64,000 nucleotides of DNA from DASSUW01 sp963835525 (GTDB lineage: Bacteria; Actinomycetota; Thermoleophilia; Solirubrobacterales; Solirubrobacteraceae), in NCBI GenBank assembly GCA_963835525.1, contig CAWIFM010000008.1:434001-498000 (forward strand). The letters are read 5' to 3'. The position numbers and the translations under genes are program-made. The notes below the pieces were generated by a model that searched no databases, had not been told where the DNA came from, and saw only the letters and a list, made by a program, of their open reading frames with translations. Numbering within the stretch: the stretch's first letter is position 1; every line of letters begins with the position of its first letter. Positions 17,858 to 26,510 of this stretch are shown here, one piece after another.

Positions 17858-18745
17858 CTAGCGGCGGACCCTCACCACGTTGTAGGTGGTGTCCGGCGTC
17901 GGCGGCGTCGAGAAGCGCGCGTTGACCGCCCACAGGAAGCCGCCCTTCTCGGCGATCGTGGTGGGGACGTCGAAGTCCGAGTCGGTCAGGTGGCCGGTGA
18001 CCTCGCCCTCGTCGAGGTCGCGGTCCAGGCGCACGACGGCGATCCGGTTGAGCTGGTTCTGCACGACGTAGAGCGTGCGGCCGTGCAGGAGCAGCCCGTC
18101 GCCGTTGGCCGCGTCGTCGTCCCCGAGCTCGATCTCCTCGGCCTTCCCGTTGCGCGGGTCGATCTCGAAGAGCTTGCCGAGTGCGCTGTGGACGGCGATC
18201 AGCCGCCGGCCGGTCGCCTCGATGCCGTTGAGCTGGAAGCCCGTGGACGCGGGCAGCCCGGTCAGCGTCAGCGTCCTCGCCTCCTTCGGCAGACGGCCGT
18301 GACGGCCGAGGTCGAGCACATAGAGCTGCTGGCGCTGCGAGTCGGTGAAGTACGCCGCCCGCTTCGTGACGATGACGTCGTTGACGAAGGTCGGCGCCGC
18401 GGTCAGCGTGTAGCGCTTGAGCAGGCGGCCGCTGCCGGCCTTGTAGACCGACGCCGTGCCGGTGCCTCCGCCGGCCACGAACAGGCGGTTGCGGTGGTCG
18501 ACCTTCATGCCCAGCGCGGCGCCGCCCCACGGCTCGACGAGCACGTCGCCGGTGCCGGTCTTCAGGTCGCCCTTGAAGATCGCCCCCGTCGCGCGGCTGC
18601 CGCTGTAGAACGAGTTGCCCTCGCCGGTGGCGATCCCCTCGGGCTGCCAGCCGTTCGGGAGCGGGATCGTCTCGGGATAGCGCCCGCCGGCGGCGGCCGG
18701 CGCGGCGAGACACAACAGCAGCGCGATCGTCAGGATGCGCTTCAT
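17858..18745 (-). CDS. Secreted SMP-30/gluconolactonase-like beta-propeller protein
   Basis: A signal peptide (MKRILTIALLLCLAAPAAAG) precedes about 270 residues with propeller blades of the SMP-30/NHL type: PNGWQPEGIATGEGNSFYSG, LGMKVDHRNRLFVAGGG, TFVNDVIVTKRAAYFTDS, FQLNGIEATGRRLIAVHS, ANGDGLLLHGRTLYVVQNQ. The final blade ends the protein. Related proteins are superoxide-dismutase-like or lactonase-like secreted propellers; metal ligands cannot be assigned with certainty, so catalytic activity is uncertain. Its start overlaps the start of the divergent uracil-DNA glycosylase gene, so the two promoters must lie inside each other's coding region. Confidence 0.8.
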   Translation of the reverse strand: MKRILTIALLLCLAAPAAAGGRYPETIPLPNGWQPEGIATGEGNSFYSGSRATGAIFKGDLKTGTGDVLVEPWGGAALGMKVDHRNRLFVAGGGTGTASVYKAGSGRLLKRYTLTAAPTFVNDVIVTKRAAYFTDSQRQQLYVLDLGRHGRLPKEARTLTLTGLPASTGFQLNGIEATGRRLIAVHSALGKLFEIDPRNGKAEEIELGDDDAANGDGLLLHGRTLYVVQNQLNRIAVVRLDRDLDEGEVTGHLTDSDFDVPTTIAEKGGFLWAVNARFSTPPTPDTTYNVVRVRR

Positions 18746-19313
18746 GGAGGGACCTCCCCTGTCACTCGAGGATCTGCACGCCGAGATACGCAGCCACGGG
18801 GGCTGCGGGTTCGAAACGTGCGAGACGGCGACGAACATGGTGCCAGGCGAGGGGAACCCGGACGCGGCGGTGATGCTGGTGGGCGAGGCGCCCGGAGCCA
18901 CCGAGGACGAGCAGGGACGGCCCTTCGTGGGCCGCGCCGGCAAGCTGCTCGAAGAGCTGCTCGCCGAGGCGGGGCTCGAGCGCGAGGACGTCTACATCAC
19001 GAACGTCGTCAAGGCGCGGCCGCCCGCCAACCGCGACCCCAAGAGGGACGAGGTCGCGCACCACATGCCGTGGCTGGAGGCCGAGCTGGCGCTCGTCCAG
19101 CCGCACCTCGTGGTCCCGCTCGGCCGCCACGCGCTGGCGCACTTCACCGACGACGCGAAGATCTCCGAGGTCCACGGCACGGAGATGGACGAGCGCGGCC
19201 GCTCGCTGTTCCCCATGTACCACCCCGCGGCCGCGCTGCGGGGCGCGGGCCTGCGGGAGGCCCTGTTCGAGGACGCCCGCAAGCTGAAGCAGGCGCTAGG
19301 TCGCCAGGGGTAG
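18735..19313 (+). CDS. Uracil-DNA glycosylase of the type 4/5 superfamily lacking two Fe-S cysteines
   Basis: Motif 1 (GEAPGATEDEQGRPFVGRAG, residues 50-69) and the C-terminal HP motif (PMYHPAAALRG) place it in the type 4/5 uracil-DNA glycosylase family, which removes uracil from DNA for base-excision repair. Only one Cys pair is present (Cys24 and Cys29, CGFETC). In type-4 enzymes two further Cys ligands sit in the stretch NVVKCRPP and 15 residues on; here these are Ala94 (NVVKARPP) and His109/His110. The 4Fe-4S cluster is thus probably absent or altered. The second Met (18744), with AGGA upstream, may be the real start. Its 3' end overlaps the convergent kinase gene by 18 bp. Confidence 0.85.
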   Translation: MRFMEGPPLSLEDLHAEIRSHGGCGFETCETATNMVPGEGNPDAAVMLVGEAPGATEDEQGRPFVGRAGKLLEELLAEAGLEREDVYITNVVKARPPANRDPKRDEVAHHMPWLEAELALVQPHLVVPLGRHALAHFTDDAKISEVHGTEMDERGRSLFPMYHPAAALRGAGLREALFEDARKLKQALGRQG

Positions 19314-20714
19314 CTCTGCGCGGACGACCGTGCCGTCGCCCGGCGGGCTGGTGACGGTGAGCGTCCCGTCGGCCGCGCCGACGCGGTCGGCGAGGCCGCT
19401 GAGGCCCGAGCCGGGCGTGGCCTGGGCGCCGCCCTTGCCGTCGTCGCGCACCTCGACGGCGAAGACCCCGTTCTCGCGCGCGATCCGCACCGCGCAGTGG
19501 GAAGCCTCGGCGTACTTGGCCACGTTGGTGAGCGCCTCGGCGACGGTGAAGTAGGCCGTCGCCTCGATGGCGGGCGGCAGGCGGTCTTCCGGCAGCTCGA
19601 CGATGTCGACCGGCAGCGGGGCGCGCGAGACGAGCGCCGAGATCGCGGGCGCCAGGCCGCGCTCGGTGAGAACGGCCGGATGGATGCCGCGCGCCAGCTC
19701 GCGCAGCTCGGCCGACGCGTCGGTCAGCTCCTGGCCGACGCGCTCGAGGAACGGGCCGGCGAGGGCCGGGTCCTTCTCGACCCGCGACCTCGCCATGCGC
19801 ACCTCGAGCGCCAGCGCGACGAGGCGCTGCTGCGCGCCGTCGTGCAGGTCGCGCTCGATCTTGCGGCGGGCGGCGTCGGCCGCGTCGACGATGCGCGCGC
19901 GAGAGGCGTGGAGCTCCTCGCTGCGCGCGCGCTCGATCTCGCGCGCGGTGGCCGCCTCCTCGGCGGCGCGGCGCTCGGTGACGTCGAAGAGCGCGCCGTC
20001 GCACCACAGCCGGCCGCCGGAGCCGGAGACGAGCTGGCCGCGGTCGAGCACCCAGCGCTCCTCGCCGTCGGCGCGGACGATCCGGTACTCGAACCCGAAC
20101 GGCTCGCCGTCCTCGCGCGCGTTGTTGAGTCCCTCCTGGATCTTCGGCCTGTCGTCGGGGTGCACGATGCTCCACAGCGTGCGCTTCTTGCTGGCGATGA
20201 AGTTCGCCGCCGGGTAGCCGGAGATCCGCTCGATCTCGTCGCTGATCAGCTCGAGCGTGAAGTTCGCGTGCCAAGCCGAGCGGTAGATGGCGCCCGGCAC
20301 GTTGACCATCAGCGCGCGCACGATCGCGTCGTCGGCGCGCTGCTGGGCGGCGCGCAGGCCGGCGCGCGCCCGCGCGAGCAGCTCGGCGCGCGTGAACGGC
20401 CGGTGCAGGTAGTCGTCGGCTCCGGCGTCGAGGGCCGCATCGGCCGTGCGCTTCGAGGCCGCGATGGTGAGCGCCAGCAGCCACGCCTCGTCGGCGCGGT
20501 GGTCGCGGCGCAAGGCGCGGCACACGCCGGGGACGTCGAGCCCGCCCGGCTCGCGGTCGACGATCACGAGGTCGGCCCCGTCCTCTTCCAGCGCGGCGAG
20601 TGCCGACTTGACGTCGCGCACCGCCCGCACGGCGTGGCCGGCCGCGCGGACCCACGGCTGGATCTCCGGCTCGGCGAGGCCGACGACGAGCACGCCGGCC
20701 TGGCGGCGCCGCAC
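19296..20714 (-). CDS. Receiver-PAS-histidine kinase (orphan, HDGAQQRL type)
   Basis: A degenerate or real receiver domain (residues 8-120: VLVVGLAEPEI, DLVIVDREPGGLD with the acceptor position Asp, LDAGADDYLHRPF) is followed by a PAS domain with PAC motif (FGFEYRIVRADGEERWVLDRG), then HisKA_3 (RKIERDLHDGAQQRLVALALE) and HATPase (VAEALTNVAKYAEA, GLSGLADRVGAADGTL). It is soluble, 472 residues. No response regulator gene is adjacent. GTG 20714 was chosen because of GGGA 6 nt upstream; an upstream in-frame GTG (20732) is possible. The 3' end overlaps the uracil-DNA glycosylase by 18 bp. It resembles the kinase at 40409 and they may signal to a shared regulator elsewhere. Confidence 0.85.
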   Translation of the reverse strand: MRRRQAGVLVVGLAEPEIQPWVRAAGHAVRAVRDVKSALAALEEDGADLVIVDREPGGLDVPGVCRALRRDHRADEAWLLALTIAASKRTADAALDAGADDYLHRPFTRAELLARARAGLRAAQQRADDAIVRALMVNVPGAIYRSAWHANFTLELISDEIERISGYPAANFIASKKRTLWSIVHPDDRPKIQEGLNNAREDGEPFGFEYRIVRADGEERWVLDRGQLVSGSGGRLWCDGALFDVTERRAAEEAATAREIERARSEELHASRARIVDAADAARRKIERDLHDGAQQRLVALALEVRMARSRVEKDPALAGPFLERVGQELTDASAELRELARGIHPAVLTERGLAPAISALVSRAPLPVDIVELPEDRLPPAIEATAYFTVAEALTNVAKYAEASHCAVRIARENGVFAVEVRDDGKGGAQATPGSGLSGLADRVGAADGTLTVTSPPGDGTVVRAELPLAT

Positions 20715-20755
20715 TGATCCCGAATGGGGCACTTGCCAAACGGTACCTTCGACGC

Positions 20756-21637
20756 GTGCCCGTGTGGAGCGCTGAAGTGACGGTCGACGAGACATTGGCC
20801 CGGCGGCTCATCGCCGATCAGTTCCCCGAGCTCGCCGAGGCGCCGCTTCGCCGGCTCGCCGAAGGCTGGGACAACGTGGTCTGGCTCGTCGGCGAGCGCT
20901 GGGCGTTCCGCTTCCCGCAGCGGACGATGGGCGCGGACCTGATCGAGCGCGAGCTGCGGGTGCTGCCGTTGATCGCGCCCGCCCTGCCCGCCCCGATCCC
21001 GGTTCCCGTCTTCGCCGGCCGGCCGGGGGACGGCTACCCGTGGTCGTTCTTCGGCGCGCAGCTGCTCCCGGGCGTCGAGGCCTGCGACGCCGCGCTGGAC
21101 GACGAGGCGCGCCGCCGCCTGGCGCCGGTCCTGGGGCGCTTCCTGCGGGCGCTGCACGACATACCGATCATCGACGGCCTCCTCTACGACCCCAACCAGC
21201 GCGCCGACATGCGCCATCGCGCGGCGATGACCCTCGAGTGGGTCGAGCAGCTCGGCCGCCGTCCGGCCGGCCTGGACGCGTTGCTCGAGGAGGCCGAGGC
21301 GCTGCCGCCGCCCGAGGGCGAGGTCGTCGCCCACGGCGACCTGCACATCCGGCACGTCATGGTCGACCCGGACGGAGGGCTGACGGGCGTCATCGACTGG
21401 GGCGACGTCTGCCGCGCCGACCCGTCGATCGACCTCTCGCTGCTGTGGAGCTTCTTCGGAGCCGAGGGTCGCGCCGCCTTCCTGGCCGAGTACGGCCCGG
21501 TCAGCGAGGCGCAGCTGTTGCGGGCGCGCGCGCTCGCCGTCAACCTCTCCGTCATCCTGGCGGTGTACGGGCGCGACGAGGGGATGAGTGGAGTGGAGCG
21601 GGAGGCGCTGGAGGGACTGGACCGTTGCCTGAGCTGA
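20756..21637 (+). CDS. Aminoglycoside-phosphotransferase-like kinase (APH family)
   Basis: The fold is that of APH/choline kinases: a small N-lobe with FRFPQ, a catalytic loop VVAHGDLHIRHVMVD (Asp base within HGDLH) and metal-binding GVIDWGDVCRADPSIDL. Members phosphorylate aminoglycosides, macrolides, methylthioribose or homoserine-like alcohols; the substrate here cannot be predicted. GTG 20756 is the longest supported start; GTG 20777, with GGAG upstream, would be shorter by seven residues and is equally good. It is divergent from the receiver-PAS kinase and overlaps the AlkA-like gene by 13 bp, so the two are likely co-transcribed. Confidence 0.8.
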   Translation: MPVWSAEVTVDETLARRLIADQFPELAEAPLRRLAEGWDNVVWLVGERWAFRFPQRTMGADLIERELRVLPLIAPALPAPIPVPVFAGRPGDGYPWSFFGAQLLPGVEACDAALDDEARRRLAPVLGRFLRALHDIPIIDGLLYDPNQRADMRHRAAMTLEWVEQLGRRPAGLDALLEEAEALPPPEGEVVAHGDLHIRHVMVDPDGGLTGVIDWGDVCRADPSIDLSLLWSFFGAEGRAAFLAEYGPVSEAQLLRARALAVNLSVILAVYGRDEGMSGVEREALEGLDRCLS

Positions 21638-22527
21638 AGCTGGTCGGCGCGGGCGGCGAGCCGGTCGACTTCCGGCGCACGCTGGCCTCGCACGGGGTCG
21701 CCGAGCTGCTCCCGAACCGACTCGACGAGGAGGCGTGGACGCTCGAGACGACCCTCGCCGTCGACGGGCGTGCGGAGACGGTGCGTGTCAGTGAGGGGCG
21801 GCCGGGATTCGCCGACGTGGAGGGTGCGCCGGAGGTCCTGGACGTCGTGCGCCACATGCTGCGGCTCGACGAGGACCTGTCGCGCTTCTACGCGATGGTC
21901 GCGGACGACGACCAGCTCGCCTGGGCCCGGCGCGGGGCGGGCCGCATGCTGCGGAGCCCGACCGTCTTCGAGGACGTCGTCAAGACCGTGTGCACCACCA
22001 ACTGCGCCTGGTCGGGGACCGTTCGCATGGTGACCGCGCTGGTCGAGAGCCTCGGCGTCGAGGGCCGCACGTTCCCGTCGCCGGAGGCGATGGCCGCGGC
22101 GGGCGACGACTTCTACAAGGACGTCGCGCGCGCCGGCTACCGCGGCCCGTACCTGCGCGCGATCGCCGCCGCCGTCGCCGGCGGCACGCTCGACCTCGAG
22201 GCGCTCGACGGCCGCACCGACCTGCCCGACGAGGAGGTCGCCGAGCGGCTGCTGGCGCTGCCCGGCGTCGGCCCTTACGCGGCGGCGCACATCATGATGC
22301 TGCTCGGCCGCTACGGCCGCCTGATCCTCGACTCGTGGACGCGGCCCAAGTACTCGAGCGTGACGACCGGCCGCAAGATCAGCGACCGGACGATCGAGCG
22401 GCGCTTCCGCCGCTACCGCGACTTCGCCGGGCTCGCCTTCTGGCTCTTCATCACCCAGGACTGGGTGGAGGATCAGCCGACGCCGAGCTCGTCCAGCGAC
22501 ACCCGCAGCTCGGCCGCGTCGCGGTAG
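21625..22527 (+). CDS. AlkA-like DNA-3-methyladenine glycosylase (HhH-GPD family)
   Basis: A helix-hairpin-helix with the glycosylase signature is clear: LPGVGPYAAAHIMMLLG (212-228) and the catalytic Asp236 in RLILDSWTRPK. No 4Fe-4S cysteine loop is seen at the C-terminus, which separates it from Nth/MutY. The enzyme should excise alkylated or otherwise damaged bases. TTG 21625 is chosen for its GGAGG at about 11 nt and the overlap with the upstream kinase-like gene. The last 20 or so residues (PTPSSSSDTRSSAASR) are low complexity and antisense to the 3' end of the HAD gene, an unusual 55-bp tail overlap. Confidence 0.85.
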   Translation: MPELKLVGAGGEPVDFRRTLASHGVAELLPNRLDEEAWTLETTLAVDGRAETVRVSEGRPGFADVEGAPEVLDVVRHMLRLDEDLSRFYAMVADDDQLAWARRGAGRMLRSPTVFEDVVKTVCTTNCAWSGTVRMVTALVESLGVEGRTFPSPEAMAAAGDDFYKDVARAGYRGPYLRAIAAAVAGGTLDLEALDGRTDLPDEEVAERLLALPGVGPYAAAHIMMLLGRYGRLILDSWTRPKYSSVTTGRKISDRTIERRFRRYRDFAGLAFWLFITQDWVEDQPTPSSSSDTRSSAASR

Positions 22528-23132
22528 ACGCGGTAGGCGCCGGCGCTCTCGAGCTCGTCCGAACCGTAGCCGCCGGACAGCAGGCCGATGCTGAGCATGC
22601 CCGCGCGGCGCGCCGCCAGGAGGTCCCAGACGGCGTCGCCGATCACGTAGCAGTCGCCGTGCTCGGCGTCGAGCCGGCGCGCGCACTCGACGAACAGGTC
22701 GGGCTCCGGCTTGGCGCGCGCCACGTCGCCGCGCTCGACCACGACGGTCTCCGGCGGCACGCCGAGCGCGTCGAGCGAGGCGTCGATCTCCGGGCGCCGG
22801 CCCGAGGTGGCGATGCCGTGCGTGACGGAGCTCTCGCGCAGGTACGCGAGCAGGTCGACGGCACCTGGCAGCGGGCGCCGCTCGGGCAGCAGCTCGCGGA
22901 ACAGCTCGCCGTGGACGTCCTGCACCTCGGCGGCCTCCTCGTCGGTCAGGTCACGGCCGAGCTCGCGCGCCACCGCGCGCGTGAACAGCCCGCCGCTCAT
23001 GCCGATCCGGCGATGGATGCGCCAGCCGTCGATGGCCAGGCCGCAGCGCGCGAGTGCGCGCTGCCAGGCGAAGACGTGCGCGTAGACGGTGTCGACGAGC
23101 GTCCCGTCGAGGTCGAAGATCAGCGCGGGCAT
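22473..23132 (-). CDS. HAD-superfamily phosphatase (beta-phosphoglucomutase/PGP-like)
   Basis: All four HAD motifs are seen: DLDGTLVD (residues 6-13, nucleophile Asp and acid/base Asp), TSGRRPE (motif II Thr/Ser), KPEPDLF (motif III Lys) and VIGDAVWDLLAAR (motif IV Asp). An alpha-helical C1-type cap lies between motifs I and II, so it acts on small soluble phosphate esters. It resembles phosphoglycolate phosphatase or sugar-phosphatase families; the substrate is open. The internal ATG 23132 (MPALIFDLDG) is the probable start as it places motif I near the N-terminus, rather than the longer frame from 23186. Confidence 0.88.
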   Translation of the reverse strand: MPALIFDLDGTLVDTVYAHVFAWQRALARCGLAIDGWRIHRRIGMSGGLFTRAVARELGRDLTDEEAAEVQDVHGELFRELLPERRPLPGAVDLLAYLRESSVTHGIATSGRRPEIDASLDALGVPPETVVVERGDVARAKPEPDLFVECARRLDAEHGDCYVIGDAVWDLLAARRAGMLSIGLLSGGYGSDELESAGAYRVYRDAAELRVSLDELGVG

Positions 23133-23193
23133 CGCGGATGACGATAGGCCACCTGCGTTTCGCCTCGAGCCACGGCGGCTATCCAAGGGTCAA

Positions 23194-24339
23194 ATGGCCA
23201 CCGTTCCGGCCGAGACGCGGCGCCCCACATCCAACGGCCGCGCCCAGCCGCCGTTGCCGCCGGCGATCCTCAAGGGCGACGACGCCGTCCCGCGAGGCCT
23301 GGCGGTCGCCTCGGCGATCACGCTGCGGCTGCTGATCGTCGTGGCCGGCGTCGTGCTGCTGGCGCGCGGCGCCTCGCGGCTCATGATGGTCGTTCTGCCG
23401 GTCATCATCGCCCTGCTGCTTACCACGCTGCTACAGCCGGCGGCGCGCCGGCTGGAGGCCCGCAGCTGGCGCCCGGCGCCCGCGTCGGCGGCCGTCACGC
23501 TCGCCGCCCTGCTCGTGTTCTTCGGGCTGTGGGCGCTGATCGTCCCCGGCGTCCTGTCGCAGTCCGACGACCTGTTCACCAACGTCCAGGACGGCGCACG
23601 CCAGGCCGTGGGCGTGCTCGAGCCGCTCGGCGTCGGCCGCGAGGACGTCGACAAGGCGATCGACGACGGCCTGAGCTCCGTCCAGGGCAGCGCGGTGGCC
23701 AACGAGGTCCTGACCGGGGCGGTCCTGCTCACACAGTGGGCCGCGGCGGTGATCCTGATCGTCGTCCTGACGTTCTTCTTCGTCAAGGACGGTGGACGCC
23801 TCTGGGACTGGATCCTCGAGCTCTTCCACGAGGACCGGCAGCCGGTCCTGCGCGAGGTCGGAGAGCGCTCGTGGGCGGCGCTCAGCGCCTATGTGCAGGG
23901 CGTCTTCCTGGTGGCGACGTTCGACGCGGTGCTGATCGGCGCCGCGCTGCTGATCCTCGGCGTGCCGGTGGCGATGCCGCTGATCGTGCTGACGTTCGTG
24001 GCCGCCTTCTTCCCGGTCGTCGGCGCCTTCGTGGCCGGCGCGGCGGCCGTGCTGGTCGCGCTGGTGGCCAACGGGCTCGGCGCCGCGCTCGTGATGCTCG
24101 CGGTGATCGTCGCGGTCCAGCAGCTCGAGGGCAACGTCTTCTATCCCGTGGTGGTGGGCCGCAAGCTGCAGCTGCACCCGGTGGGCATCCTGCTCGCGCT
24201 GACCGCCGGCGGCGTGCTGGCCGGCGTGGTCGGCGCCTTCCTCGCCGTGCCGGTCGCCGCCGTCACCGGCGCGGTCCTGAACTACACGCGCGAGCGCCGC
24301 GAGGCGCGGCAGGCGTCAGCCGTTCTGGCTCCGCCTTAG
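23194..24339 (+). CDS. AI-2E family transporter (PF01594-type membrane protein)
   Basis: 381 residues with eight probable membrane helices. The family pattern is clear: paired helices near the N-terminus (LRLLIVVAGVVLLARGAS, LMMVVLPVIIALLLTTLL), a soluble region, then VILIVVLTFFFVKDGGRLW, VQGVFLVATFDAVLIGAALL and the C-terminal signature VQQLEGNVFYPVVVGRKLQLHP. Family members include YdgG/TqsA, once linked to AI-2 export, and sodium/proton antiporters, so the transported solute is not settled. ATG 23194 has AAGGGT five nt upstream; longer upstream frames overlap the divergent HAD gene. Its 3' end overlaps the lipase gene by 24 bp. Confidence 0.88.
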   Translation: MATVPAETRRPTSNGRAQPPLPPAILKGDDAVPRGLAVASAITLRLLIVVAGVVLLARGASRLMMVVLPVIIALLLTTLLQPAARRLEARSWRPAPASAAVTLAALLVFFGLWALIVPGVLSQSDDLFTNVQDGARQAVGVLEPLGVGREDVDKAIDDGLSSVQGSAVANEVLTGAVLLTQWAAAVILIVVLTFFFVKDGGRLWDWILELFHEDRQPVLREVGERSWAALSAYVQGVFLVATFDAVLIGAALLILGVPVAMPLIVLTFVAAFFPVVGAFVAGAAAVLVALVANGLGAALVMLAVIVAVQQLEGNVFYPVVVGRKLQLHPVGILLALTAGGVLAGVVGAFLAVPVAAVTGAVLNYTRERREARQASAVLAPP

Positions 24340-25392
24340 CCGCAGCGTGGCCTTGACGTAGCCGCCCGGCTGGAGCGTGACGACGGTGGCCGCCGCGCGC
24401 CCACGCGGCTCGCGCCGCAGCGGCACGTGGATCGTCCGCGTCGCGCCGGCCGCGAGGTCGAACGGCGCCGTGCCGAGCCGACGGGCGCGGTCGCGCACCT
24501 GGACCCGCCCGGCGCACCGGCCCACCGCCGCGGTGCAGGCGACCCGCACGCCGGCGTCGTCGCCGGCGAGCGCCGCGCGCGGGCGGGCCACGAAGGCGAA
24601 CGGCAGCGCCGCCGGCCCGGCGTCGCTGCACTCCGGGACGAAGGCCGGGTCGGCCGGCCCGGGCCGCCCGAGCGCGTTCAGGACCCACTGCAGCGCGATC
24701 GGGTCGTAGATGATCCCGACGTGGTCGGTGACGTCCTCGGGGCAGCGGTCCTGGAGGACCACGTTGGTCGCGCCCTCGAGCGCCTGCGACCGGTACGGCG
24801 TGACCACCTGGTCGTACTTGGTCGACACGACCGTGTACGACGGGGGCGGCGGCGCCTCGGGCGCGGCGTTGAGCTTGCGCATGAAGGCCGAGCCGGCGGC
24901 CTGCTCGGCGCACGCCGGGCAGAACAGGCCCGCGCCCGGCGCCAGCGGGTTCGTGGTCCCGTGACTCGACGGCGCGAGGCCCACGATGTCGTCGATCACC
25001 GCGAGCTTGTCGCGGAACCTGGCCACGTAGCGGCCGAGCATCCCGCCCTGCGAGTGGCCGACGAGCGACACGGTGGCCGCGCCGGTGCGCGTGCGCACCT
25101 CGTCGATGAAGGCCGCCAGCCTGTCGGCCGACTTGTCGATCGGCGCCATCGCGCGGCGCACGAGATCGAGCGCGAACACGCAGTACCCCGCCGCCTTCAG
25201 CGCGGGGGAGACGAGGTTCCAGGACACGGTCATGTCGCCGAACGTGCCGTGGACGAGGATCACGGGCGGCGCCGCCGAGCGGCAGGCGAAGTCGTTGGCG
25301 CCGGGGGGCGGCACGCCGGGCGCCTGGGCGGCTGCCGGCGCGGCGGACACCAACAGGCCGGCCGTAACGAGTACGGCGACGAGCGCGCGCAT
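24316..25392 (-). CDS. Secreted lipase/esterase (alpha/beta hydrolase)
   Basis: A signal peptide (VTAGLLVSAAPAAAQA) precedes an alpha/beta hydrolase domain: VILVHGTFGDM near the oxyanion region, nucleophile elbow VGHSQGGMLGRYVA (Ser in GHSQG), and a probable His in EDVTDHVGIIYDP. The Asp is likely in VVSTKYDQVVTPY. Cysteines pair in lid segments (FCPACAEQ). Resembles triacylglycerol lipases of the actinobacterial LipA/EstA type. A beta-rich C-terminal domain of about 100 residues (RVACTAAVGRCAGRVQVRDRA) is not part of the catalytic fold. It lies downstream of the FAD oxidoreductase gene (6 bp apart), so a shared transcript is likely. Confidence 0.88.
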   Translation of the reverse strand: MRALVAVLVTAGLLVSAAPAAAQAPGVPPPGANDFACRSAAPPVILVHGTFGDMTVSWNLVSPALKAAGYCVFALDLVRRAMAPIDKSADRLAAFIDEVRTRTGAATVSLVGHSQGGMLGRYVARFRDKLAVIDDIVGLAPSSHGTTNPLAPGAGLFCPACAEQAAGSAFMRKLNAAPEAPPPPSYTVVSTKYDQVVTPYRSQALEGATNVVLQDRCPEDVTDHVGIIYDPIALQWVLNALGRPGPADPAFVPECSDAGPAALPFAFVARPRAALAGDDAGVRVACTAAVGRCAGRVQVRDRARRLGTAPFDLAAGATRTIHVPLRREPRGRAAATVVTLQPGGYVKATLRLRRSQNG

Positions 25393-25397
25393 GGTCG

Positions 25398-26510
25398 TCA
25401 GGGTTTCACAACCGAACCCGCCGTGCGGAAGCCGCGCGCCGCCGTTCGTGCTCCGAGCGTGAAGCGATCGGGCAACGGCGCCCCGCCGAGCGCCGCGGCC
25501 AGCAGCTCGGCCATGGCCGGGCCGTGCTTGAAGCCGTGGCCGGAGCCGCCGCCGAGCAGCCACACACCCGGGTGGTCGGGATGGCGGCCGGCGAGGAAGT
25601 GCGAGTCCGGCGACAGCTCGTACCGGCAGGCGCGCGCCTCGTTCAGCGGCGCGTGCTCGAGCGCGGGGAAGCGGTCGCGCAGGTAGGCGCGCACCTGCGG
25701 CTCGGTGGTCGGGGTGTCGACCAGCTCGGCGTCGGGGTCGAGCGGCGGCCCGTCGATGTCGAGCGCGGCCTTGAAGCCGAGCTCGTCGAGGTCACCCGTG
25801 CCGTACATCGCGCGGTCGTAGTCGACCCACGCCGGGACGTCCCGCCAGGCGGGGCCGCCGTCGACGAACAGCAGCTCCTGGCGCGTGACCCTGATGGTCA
25901 CGAGGTCGCCGAACAGGCCGGCCAGCCAGCCGCCGCACGCCCACACCACGGCGTCGCCCTCCAGCCGCGTGCCGTCCTCGAGCACCGCCGCCGCGCCCTC
26001 GGGCCGCGCCCGCCCGCGCAGGAGCCGTGCCCCGTGGGCCTGCGCCTGCCGCGCCAGCGCCTGCACGGCGCGCTGCGCGCGCAGCGCGCCCGCCTCGGGC
26101 TCGAACACGACGAAGGCGAGGTCGCGGCCGCCGAAGCTCGGGTACAGCTTCGCCGCCTCGCCGACCTCGAGCCGCTCGACCGGGATGCCCTGGGCCGCCA
26201 GCGTGCGCTCGGACGCCGCGTCCCAGCCGTCCTCGGTGTGGGCGAACCAGGCGACGCCGCGCACGAGCATCAGCTCCTCGCCGCTCTCGGCCTCCAGCTC
26301 GCGCCACAGCGTGCGCGCGCGCCACGCCATCGCCGTGTAGTCGGGGTCGGCGCCATGCGAGGAGCGGATCAGGCGCGTCTCGCCGCCCGAGGTGGCGCGC
26401 CGGTCGCCGGGATCGAACTGGTCCACGAGCGTCACCTGCTCGCCGGCGCGCGCCAGCCCCCAGGCCAGCGAGGCGCCGAACGTGCCCGCCCCCACGATCA
26501 CGACGTCCAT
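25398..26510 (-). CDS. FAD-dependent amine oxidase of the monomeric sarcosine / N-methyltryptophan oxidase type
   Basis: Rossmann motif VIVGAGTFGASLAWGLARAG at the N-terminus, then the sarcosine oxidase family signature TSGGETRLIRSSH. A Cys in ARACRYELSPDSHFLAGRHP aligns with the cysteine that holds FAD covalently in monomeric sarcosine oxidase, so covalent FAD is likely. The reaction would be oxidative demethylation or deamination of an N-methyl or secondary amino acid with oxygen, yielding hydrogen peroxide. The start overlaps the stop of the GMC gene by one base (TGATG), so the pair is co-translated. Confidence 0.88.
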   Translation of the reverse strand: MDVVIVGAGTFGASLAWGLARAGEQVTLVDQFDPGDRRATSGGETRLIRSSHGADPDYTAMAWRARTLWRELEAESGEELMLVRGVAWFAHTEDGWDAASERTLAAQGIPVERLEVGEAAKLYPSFGGRDLAFVVFEPEAGALRAQRAVQALARQAQAHGARLLRGRARPEGAAAVLEDGTRLEGDAVVWACGGWLAGLFGDLVTIRVTRQELLFVDGGPAWRDVPAWVDYDRAMYGTGDLDELGFKAALDIDGPPLDPDAELVDTPTTEPQVRAYLRDRFPALEHAPLNEARACRYELSPDSHFLAGRHPDHPGVWLLGGGSGHGFKHGPAMAELLAAALGGAPLPDRFTLGARTAARGFRTAGSVVKP

